DNA of 64,000 nt from Zygnema cylindricum (Eukaryota > Streptophyta > Zygnematophyceae > Zygnematales > Zygnemataceae). Below are positions 23,698 through 32,785 of the stretch, in pieces (positions within the stretch are counted from its first letter, which is position 1; each line of letters opens with the position of its first letter). The DNA lies in contig JBBHKE010000276.1 of the NCBI GenBank assembly GCA_037447655.1, positions 124,001-188,000 of the forward strand, given 5' to 3'. Both the position numbers and the translations under genes were made by a program. The notes under the pieces were generated by a model, which saw only the letters and a list, made by a program, of their open reading frames with translations, did no database searches and was not told the DNA's origin.

Positions 23698-25832
23698 GTC
23701 TTGCTTTTTGAGCTTACTTGCTTTTATATAGGCATATTAAAAAGACTATACCATAAATTACTTTTGTGTGATGCGAAAACGCGCACTCTTCGCACAGACA
23801 TAAATTTTGATCCGGTTTTTTTTTTCTTACGAAATAGTAGATAAAACATCCACTTGTCCTCTTAAGTTTGACCCACAGAAATAAAAATCAAGAATCAAAA
23901 GTCTTTTTTATTTATTGTCTTTTGTTTTTTGATTTTTGTATTATAATGCCTTTATTTTTTTAATCTCGATATTTGTTCACAATAAAAAGAACAATTTACA
24001 AACACAAAGCAAACTCATTTATAGAATAAAAAAAACAAAAAAAACACAACTAAAAAACATAAAAAAATATGGATAGGATAAAATAAAGAAAAAAACGGCT
24101 AATTACTCTCTTTTATATTCCTTTCATGGGTTACATAACAGTTTTACAAAAATTGACAAATGTATATCTAAACCTTAGTTATGGAACTTTGGAGAGATAT
24201 AATTCAAAACGGAACAAACGAAGTCTTATCTCGAACTTTTACCTTCCCTCTTTTGTAATCTCTTATTTTTTTCTTTCCCCTCTCTCCTCTCCCACCTCTA
24301 CTCCCTTCTCTTCCGCGCCTCCCTCTTTCCTCTCCTCCCTCACTTTCCCTCTCTCGTTCAAAACTTATTCTTTAGTACTTTATTCGTATGCTCATTTTTT
24401 CTACATGTAGAAGATATTATGTGTACGTCAAAACAGCAACAACAAAAAAGACAACAAGAAAGCGCAGCCACAAACAAATGAGCAACCACAATCAAAATAA
24501 CTCATATGCAAGAAAAACAAACAAATACTCCAGAATAAAACAAAAGGTACAAAAAAAATAACAACTACGATGAAACAAGTTTAGTAGGGCTACGAAAAGG
24601 GAATGGGATAGACTGAGGGTGAGGGGGAGGCAGTTGAAGGTGGGGAAGGGGGGGGGGGAAGGAGAAACAATGAGAGGGGCGCAATAGGCTTTTTCAGTGT
24701 GAGAATGAGGGGAAAGGATACAAAAATGGAGAGAGAGGGATTCACGGATAGGGAGAGGCAGATTGAGAGGGAGAGAGTGGGGGAGGCAGATTGATAGAGA
24801 GAGGTAAGGGTAAATAGATGGAAGAAGAGGGGGAGAAGGGAAGTGGAATAATAATATAGGTGGAGAGTGTATTAACAAATAGGGAGAAGCACACTGAGAG
24901 GGAGTGAGGGGGAGAGGAGAAACTAAAAAAAAGAGTGGCAGAGGTAGAGAGAGAGGAAGGGGGGGAGGGGGGGGTGGAGCTAACCTATGGGGAGAAAAAG
25001 AGGCGACAAAAATGGCGAGTGGGAGGGACACGCAAACCGGAAGAGGGAGCGCTTTTCACCATAGATTTAGGAAGATATGGAGGAGACAAGGTAGCTTGAT
25101 GAGGAAATGGCAGGTCGATAGGGAGGTTGAGGAAACGCTTGCGGTTGCGGAAATGGAATCCATGGATGAAATGTGGAGCAGGCGGCAAAGCTTTCGCCTT
25201 TTTCCTCGTGAAAACGTTTAAAAGAAAACGTTTACCTTATTTTGTGTTCGACCCCTTATTACAGTAGACATTTATACTAAATGGAACCGTTTTCACCTTA
25301 ATACCGTAAAATTTTATGCTAATTGAACCATAACCATTAAATAGCATTAATAATAACTATAATTGCATACAAAGAACCTACTTGGAGTCGAAACCATAAA
25401 TATCAAAGTTATTGTAAAACGCCAGCGCAACATTGCATTCAGTTACGTTCATTTACTGAAAAAGATGACTTATTCAGGCGTATATGTTTGACGTTCACAC
25501 TGCCGACCATGCGGTTGTTGATCAAATATGTGCGAACGTAATTTTATACTATCCGAATTGAACCCTTTTTAAGATAGCACATTCTCATGCGTCCGCGGCT
25601 ATTATACATAATGAATTGTACCTTTTTCTTTAAAAAGGTACGACTTTGTACGGTGTGACGTTGTCCGTACACCAAACTAATTAAATGATGGCGTACTTCT
25701 GTTTTGTACGGTACACTAAAATTAACCCTAAATAGAGTAAAAAAAAATAGAATGAACTACGCTAATTGATAATAAAAGAAAAAAAAAGCGGGACGGAATT
25801 AGCGTACACAACGCTAATAGCGATTGGCGGTG
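23698..25832. other. Unclassified insert with purine-rich tract and one MITE end
   Basis: No homology to Copia is visible in this 2.1 kb segment between truncated G and the last LTR fragment of E. About 24,600-24,990 is strongly purine-rich on the + strand (GAGAGGGAG type). At 25,812-25,832 the sequence CGCTAATAGCGATTGGCGGTG followed by TA is the right end of the TA-MITE family, but its left end is not found. Open frames in the purine tract are low-complexity and unsupported. Confidence 0.55.
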
Positions 25833-26136
25833 TAGTAGTAAGTTCAGAGAGAGGGGTTCGGACTTAGAAAAATTTAGAGTCCATCTCTCTTCCAAAGTGC
25901 ATCTGTATTTATAGGCCATCTTTGACCAACCATAACTTAATTCTCAGGTGAGGAATTTCAGTGATTTTTTTTGCTGCAGACTTAGAGGAGTCTAGGCTAC
26001 AGAGGGGTGTAGTCGGTCACAGTTTTGCGTGCCAGGGAGGCACTTATTTATTGCCAAATTCAAAAGTGCAAATATTATCTTAGAGGCTTCACATAAGCTG
26101 GACATTCTGTGGACCAATGGAGGTCATATATTTACA
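25833..26136 (+). repeat. 3' LTR of element E, terminal fragment
   Basis: TAGTAGTAAGTTCAGAGAGA through ...CATATATTTACA matches the last 300 bp of the 5' LTR of E (13,530-13,840), including TGTATTTATAGGCCATCTTT. The following CCTGT pairs with CTTGT before 12,877. Confidence 0.8.
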
Positions 26137-28689
26137 CCTGTAACAGAGAAAATATTTGCGGTATGAGGAGAGCTTTGACGAGTAACATCAGCACATTGAA
26201 TGAATATGCAATTGACATGGTCCAATAGATGAACATGGAAAACGAAGAATAAGTACGTCTTGTAAAAATACGCAAAACTTTCTTCTAACGTGTTATTTTT
26301 TTGTAAACGACGGCGTATTTACTCAAAGATATCTAAGACACAAGAGCTTTCTATCGCCACAAGCCGAAACATATTGCCATGTATTCACAAACTTTGCAAA
26401 AATGCAACTTTAGTAAGCTAAGAGTTTTAAACCAATATTAAAGTCAAACAATTAACGACAACGTGGCAAATAGAACTCATATAATGGAGTTGGTTTGAAA
26501 GGATATAAGTGCAATAAAATGATTGGTAAGCCACGTTACTCGGTGTGACTTGATAATAGGTGATGGAACGTTTTTTTTCGCGGTGTGGAAGCTATTTTTA
26601 TCAAATATTAAAACCTCGAATGTCCCCATCCTCTCATCTCTAATCTACTCTCCTACTAGTATTGTCAAAAAACTATCAAAATTGAAACTTATGCAAGTGG
26701 AGAATCCATGCAAAAAGACCCATTAGCAACAAGGGGAAGTCTAGCCATCGAGGGGTTTGTGTTGTACCCCCTATAGAGGCACTTTGTGATTTGTAACGAA
26801 AATTTGTGTCTTCAAACTTCTCCTCTCTATAGTTCCCACCCAAGAGGAGCATTGGTGATATGCACACATGGGAAGTCATACAAGTGAGGAATTATTTACT
26901 AACTCTCCTCACGCAATACTTTCGTTGATATATGAGCGAGGGAAGTCTCGTAAGCAATAAGGTCGTGTTAAAACCTATGCGGAGGCATGATTTGATTGGG
27001 AAATGAACCAAGAGTGCGCCAATCTTACGATTTTGGTAAGTCTTCGCGTTACGTGTAAGTGAACCCTGTCAACAACATAATTCTTCCAAGTCAGGACATG
27101 TTGCACCAATATGCTCGTAAAATTGTTAGTTACAAACATATCCAAAACATTCTGGTATATCATAACCTTTTGATGGATGTTCCAAATCTCATAAGTGTGA
27201 CTTTTTTAGAAAGAGGTTATCCTCGTACTTCTATCAAAACATAACAAGCTAACATAAGATAAACGCGTAGATATACATTACTTAACAAAGCTCTATTAAA
27301 TTAAGTCGAGGACCAACTTGAGTACGCTCTAGCTTTGTAATGCATAATCCGAAAATATTGAATAAAAATTATGTGGTTTAAAACATATTTTTGGAGTCTA
27401 CTTTAGCTCATAAATCTATACCATAAATCTCAATGTTTCCTCTTAAGCATCACAAGCTGTAAGGTTATGAAACGAAGGATCTTGACAATGAGAGTGCTTC
27501 AATGTTTGTCTTGCAACTCTTTGCCATTAGAACACCGTTGCGTAGGCGTAATAATCCATAGTTGGTGTTTTATCTAGTTATTATTTTCTAACGTCGTTTT
27601 ACACCCGACACCTTTACGACAAACAGATCCCGAGGATGATCGAACATGACATGATACGAGCAAGCCTACAGGTTTTATTTAAGGCCTCAACGGTAAAATT
27701 GATCATCGGTCGCGCATTGCTTTTGAAGGAAAGTTTGCTTGAGTCTCTCAAAATCTGAGTAATTTTTTTTGTTGTTTCGTTCTCGCTCTTTCTATTTTAC
27801 TTATGTGAATGAAAAAATTGTGTATAGTAGAGTGAACATGATACGCACACACTATAGTTTGATGGCAACTATCAATCATAACATTCATATGTTGTCTCAT
27901 CAAGAATGGAAGGAACTTTGTTATGCCTTAGAGCACGAAGCTCGTGGCCATTTTCAAGTTGTTTTGATATTGGGGAAGATTAAAGACCTCTCCATGATCC
28001 AAACAATTTATTGGAGTTTAATGGTAGAACTTTGGGACAGAATGTTCGCTAAAGGGTCTTAAAAGAAATGATTTTTTTTTAGATTGGAAAAATAATATGC
28101 AAAGCCCCCACTCCCCCCCCAAACAAGTTTCAGTTGGCCATACAAGGCCGCATTGTAATTATTGTCCCTTTTGCGGTTGTTTTTAATGCATTTCATATGT
28201 GGCTTAAACGCTGTTAAGTTATCTTGTCACCCCTTAATATACCTGAAAACCGATTACTACGCAAATAGTACGGTATGACACGATACAGTATACGATTTCC
28301 TCTTGTTTTCGCACATCTCGCATAGGTCGCACATTTGAAATATGCTCTATAGTTTTTGTAAGATTTGGGCTTGTCCCAGTCTTTGCGAGCTTGATTGTCG
28401 TAGACGATATGTACTGGTGTCTTCACTAATCAGTTTTACCAAGTGACCGATATGTCATTTCCTTCACACTACCAACAGTTCGCATACAGCCTTGGTATTC
28501 TTTCGCTACAGTTCGGATCCACATTGATCTCGTGCAAATCTTGACGTAACGGTATCGTGGTTAAATGGCAGTTGATGTCCAAACTTTGGGTACTTTCGCT
28601 TGTAACCGAAACTTTAGTCTTGCAACTTTGTTTTTAGCGAAGATTCTCCATACTACTTTCAGAGTATTCCTATGTAAATAAATAAAATG
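26137..28689. other. AT-rich intergenic DNA, nothing recognised
   Basis: No gene, RNA or classifiable repeat is supported. A 97-codon open frame at 27,769-28,062 has no recognisable motif and may be chance. Confidence 0.45.
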
Positions 28690-28900
28690 GTTACTTTGGA
28701 CTGTGACGGATGTAGACGTGGGTGTAATTTGTCACGGTTGTAGACAACTACAAAACTCGCGACAATTGTTGACGTTTATAAAATAGCGACGGTTGTATGC
28801 GTCTAGCTACTTGTGACATTGTATATGGTTAGGGTTTGTGACATTTTGACGTCATGCTCAAATTATGACAGCGTTGACGTCACAAATTCTAAAACTTTCC
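28690..28900. repeat. Dispersed repeat, opposite orientation to 4,490-4,730
   Basis: Motifs GACGGATGTAGACGTGGGTG, CACGGTTGTAGAC and GCGACGGTTGTATGCGTC are reverse-complement relatives of CCACATCTACACCCGTCAT and ACAACCGTCG in the 4.5-4.7 kb region. No terminal structure can be assigned. Confidence 0.4.
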
Positions 28901-29144
28901 GCCATGGTTTCCCAATTTTGTTTTTCAGTCATTTCTCACTCTACTTGCCATCAAAATACGCCAAAATATAGTCAAAAGAAATTGTTTTTAGAGATATTTC
29001 ATTTTATACCATTATTGACGTTTTTCAATGCAATAATTGTGAGATAGACGCGGTAATGGGAGAGGGAGAGAGAGAGGCGCTTTCACGGACTTTGCTTTTG
29101 CGAAATGGCGTCCGTTGGTCGAGACCCCTCCACGGCCCCTGGAC

Positions 29145-29222
29145 GGAAATCAGCGCACGGAAAACAGTACGCACAGGCTGTATGGAAATCAGCGCACGGA
29201 AAACAGTACGCACAGGCTTGAA
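29145..29222. repeat. 39-bp tandem duplication
   Basis: GGAAATCAGCGCACGGAAAA... occurs twice with a period of 39 bp (starts at 29,145 and 29,184). Open frames across it on both strands simply inherit the repeat and are not called as genes. Confidence 0.8.
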
Positions 29223-29330
29223 ATTTGCAGTGGGTTTTTTTTCTGGTACTCCGCGCACAAAAATTGTTAAAAACTTCCGACAATTGCGACAGCATCTGCC
29301 TATTCGCTCACCTCATGGAACTTTTTTTTT

Positions 29331-29350
29331 AATCACCTCGCGAGGTGATT
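29331..29350. other. Perfect 20-bp palindrome in T tracts
   Basis: AATCACCTCGCGAGGTGATT is an exact palindrome, preceded by nine T and followed by TTTTTG. No gene adjoins it. Confidence 0.7.
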
Positions 29351-29583
29351 TTTTGTTAAGTTTGAACATGAGCTGTAAGGACGCGAAAGTGGGTCGAATT
29401 GCGCTAGACGACAAATTGCATCGCGCTAGACGACAAACTGCGTACATATAAAGTTTAAGGTAACGCAACTTGTACGATGTTAATTTCAATTTTTTGGTAC
29501 GGCTACGTATTTTCTCGTTTTTTTCTCAAGTTATGGAAGAAAACGACAGAAAATAACTTTAACTTTAGCACATGCGAAATTAC

Positions 29584-30469
29584 TAGTGTTGTGTATCGGT
29601 AAAAAACTTATCGCGATAACACCGATACCAATAGTTATCGGTTATCGAACGGTCAGAGCTTCCGATATATCGGTCTGGGACCAACAAATTCCATATCGGC
29701 GATAACTTAAAAAATATATAGTATGCGTACAATAGTACTTTATAGCATACTGTATTATTTTATTGATTTTGGCATGCCACGTATAAAAATCTGTTCCGTT
29801 ACAGTTTAACTGCAATTTATTACGGTAAACGCGGCACATAAACGTTGGCCGGTTAACTGAACAAAAATTTTACGGCGACGTACGGAAATTTACTAAAAAA
29901 TTGGTGAACATGGAACTGGAAAAGGACGGCGGACACAAAAGTACAACAGACGCAAAATAACATTCTGCGCGCCGCCGGAATCGAACGGACGACTTGGTAT
30001 GAGAAAATACGAACGGACGGGCCAGCGTGAGCGCCGGCATCCCGGAATGGCTCTTTTGGCAGCTTTTGCCAAAAAAGCCGACATATTGACACGTGGCAGG
30101 TCCCTAGTGGATCTCAAGGAATTAAGGGACAAAGCCATGGCGTCGGATGTGAAAGGTACATCGTTTTTACTGGATCCGTATCAAAATCGTACATATTTCA
30201 TGGCGGCTACGGTACTTTCTATGCTTGTACACGTCCGGAGAATATGACGAACAGTTGAGTGTACAAACCGTACATTTATCTGTACGGTCCGTACAGTTAT
30301 CGCCGATAATTATCGTTATCGGCATTATCGCCGATAAGTACCCGATATTATCGGCTACTTATCGGCGATAAGACCGATGTCGATATATCGTACCAATATA
30401 TCGATTATCGGGTACCCGAAAAAAGGCCCATATCGGTTATCGGCAAATCCTTACCGATACACAACACTA
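29584..30469. mobile_element. hAT-like nonautonomous element with 8-bp target duplication
   Basis: The termini are TAGTGTTGTGTATCGGTAA and its inverted copy ending TTACCGATACACAACACTA. The exact 8-bp duplication GAAATTAC flanks it (29,576-29,583 and 30,470-30,477). The 886-bp interior is rich in TATCGGTTATCG palindromes near both ends and encodes no transposase. The 8-bp duplication and the TAGTG...CACTA ends fit the hAT superfamily. The middle (about 29,960-30,110) resembles part of Copia LTR G. Confidence 0.88.
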
Positions 30470-30921
30470 GAAATTACCCTTAGTCAGCAGTCTTCAGGAA
30501 AACGACAGAATCACCAAGGCGGTGCTGTTGTCTTTTAGACATAATCCAAAGTTATGACTTTTGAGACGCATCTTCCGGAGTACATTCCTGCAATCAATCA
30601 TATTTACAGCTGGCTGTCGTTTAGCTGCTTCTGTTTTAATCTGTAGCGCTGAACAGAATCAAATGGGATTGTCAGGTGTTATTTGTTGCACCGACGATGA
30701 TGTCCTTTGTCGTAACGTTCCACCGACAGTACTTTACGGACTGTAACCACATTGGACGGATGTAACCAATCAACGCCCGATTGACGGTGACAGATTCTGG
30801 ACGAATTGTGATTGTGACAAATGTCATGTCACGCTTTGTCGGAAAAACTTTTCCATGTGGGGTTAAGGGCGAATGTCGGTGGTACTGGAGAACTCTTCTT
30901 TTGACTGTCGTATGTAATAAT

Positions 30922-31091
30922 GTAACGAAGAACAAAACTATTGGTCAAACTTTTTGTAACGAAGACTAAAACTATTGGTCAAACTTTTTGTATCGAAGAC
31001 CAAAACTATTGGTCAAACTTTTTGTAACGAAGACCAAAACTATTGGTCAAACTTTTTGTAACGAAGACCAAAACCATTGGTCAAACTTTTT
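30922..31091. repeat. Five-copy 34-bp tandem repeat
   Basis: The unit GTAACGAAGACCAAAACTAT... ending TTGGTCAAACTTTTT is repeated five times with few changes. Each unit contains ACCAAAACTATTGGT, a near-palindrome. No spacers lie between units. Confidence 0.9.
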
Positions 31092-31199
31092 TGTTTGGAA
31101 GGAAAAATGCTCGCGGGCCCGTAAACTTTTTCCGGGCTAACGAATGTCTCTCCGTTACGATCTGAGCCGTGCGTTTCTCTTTCTCGTCGATGCGAATTA

Positions 31200-31416
31200 C
31201 ACCGTGTATCGCTATTAGTGTTAATAATTTTTTCGCCACTTAAAACATCTTTTCTCCGTACACACTTGTCCGATTTTCACATGGAGACCACCAATGGGAA
31301 GGTGGGAATCTTGGCCTTCAATCGCAACCTTCATATCCATAATCCGACAAGTGTGTACGGAGAAAAGATGTTTTAAGTGGCTACATTTTTTTTAACACTA
31401 CAAGCGATACACGGTG
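31200..31416. mobile_element. TA-MITE with an added 35-bp perfect inverted repeat
   Basis: The outer ends CACCGTGTATCGCTATTAGTG and CACTACAAGCGATACACGGTG are imperfect inverted repeats flanked by TA. Inside, 31,236-31,270 and 31,346-31,380 are perfect reverse complements over 35 bp around a 75-bp loop. The copy (217 bp) belongs to the family at 5,095-5,352. Confidence 0.85.
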
Positions 31417-31554
31417 TAATTGTTTGGCGGTGGATATTTTGCGGTTGGCTAAGGTGGTACTGATCTCTGCTATTAGTTGTGTCACGCTAAATCACAAGCA
31501 GGAAAACCTCATCTCATCTACAGTATATTAAGGAAGGTGGAGCAACAGGCGTAG

Positions 31555-32050
31555 AGACATTAGAGTTGGGCAATGAACATTGAAATTGGAGGTTTGGCGT
31601 CGGATAGTACACATTCGAATTCAGACATTTATAATGTTGGTATTTGCAGTATTACATTGGGCATTGGACATTGGCCACCGGACATTAAACAGTTTTGAAT
31701 GCTGATTATTAGGACATAAGGAACTGAACACAGGAAAATGAGCATTAAAAAACAGAAATGAACATTCGACATGTACATTGCATATTACACCGGGCATAGG
31801 ACATGGGACAGTCAACATTTGGGATTTTACATAAGACAATAGAAATTAGAATTATAAAACTAGAATTATAACATTAGGCACTGATCATTTGAATATGAAG
31901 CATTAGACATTAGATACTAGAGATTACGCGGTAAACGCCTTATATTAGACATTAGACATTATCTGGCCAAAAAAGCCACATTAGAAAAAAAAAAGAAAAA
32001 AAAAAGCAAAGCACACATACATTAGACAGCAGATACTGGATGTTGGACAT
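31555..32050. repeat. Degenerate ACATTAG-type short tandem array
   Basis: The motifs ACATTGGACATTGG, GACATTAGACATTAG and close variants recur through this interval. It is a decayed short tandem array without coding potential. The DNA from here to 32,785 is AT-rich and is the 3' flank of the protease gene. Confidence 0.6.
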
Positions 32051-32785
32051 TGAAGACAGTACAATTTTTTTTTCGAATTGACATCGACTTTTAATGAAAA
32101 TGGATAAGACATGAAATGAAAAAATGAATAACAAGAAGATAATTTCACATAAGGTAAAAGTCATGTCATTTGCACATTAATGTATTTTTTAATGATCCTT
32201 CAACGTCAACACAAAAAAGACGTTGGAACATGAGACATAATATTACAAACTAGACGTGCAAAAAGCCTTCACTAAATTCTGCAATTAAAAAACAGACAAA
32301 ACGAAATTGCAGTCAGAATTTGGTATATTTCTAATATATTCAATAACATCCTCTTAATCCACCTTTTTTTTTACATAGTGAATGTGGTAAAAAGAGAAAA
32401 CACTAGAAGCTAGAATTGATCATCTAACTCCCGACGTTTCCGATTGGTCTAAATTGACCTCTTCATTTACAATAACCTCAAAAATCAAATAATTTAACGC
32501 ATGAACTTATCAATATATCAAAAATTGTAGCTTTTCGACCATCCAATCTCGTCATAAATAGCGCTGAAAGCTATTATTGTATTCTTGCTCGAGGAAGCCC
32601 CTGCGTAAAACAAAGCGGCAAAAAAAAATGTACAGCTCATTCCCTCTTCCTATCCTTATCTAATCATGCTCCAGTTGGCGCATGGTTGTCGCTCCTCCTC
32701 TCCTCACCATGTTATTTTTTTTTGTGCAAAAATAATTTTAATACTTCTCTCTTTTTTTCCCCCTTAGTTCCACTGGCTTTCTCTC

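Larger units (their letters stand above)
12877..26136 (+). mobile_element. Copia element E (outer boundaries, with nested insertions)
   Basis: The 5' LTR starts at 12,877 and the outermost 3' LTR fragment ends at 26,136. The flanks CTTGT (12,872-12,876) and CCTGT (26,137-26,141) differ at one base, supporting a single insertion event. Inside are a solo LTR in gag (13,915-14,908), solo LTR F (19,329-20,367), truncated element G (20,811 to about 23,697) and an unclassified stretch to 25,832. Without these, E is a normal Copia element with LTRs close to 1 kb and a gag-pol of about 4.4 kb. Confidence 0.78.

Noticed and set aside
24492-25031. Pro/Ser/Leu-rich minus-strand frame and Arg/Gly-rich plus-strand frame
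   Set aside because: Both translate the purine/pyrimidine tract at 24,600-24,990.
27769-28062. 97-residue open frame
   Set aside because: No recognised motif, no neighbouring exon, and the length can occur by chance in 64 kb.
29056-29451. 131-residue open frame
   Set aside because: It spans the 39-bp tandem duplication and the palindrome; no domain or splice support.
30922-31091. CRISPR-like array
   Set aside because: The units are contiguous without variable spacers, and the genome is eukaryotic.
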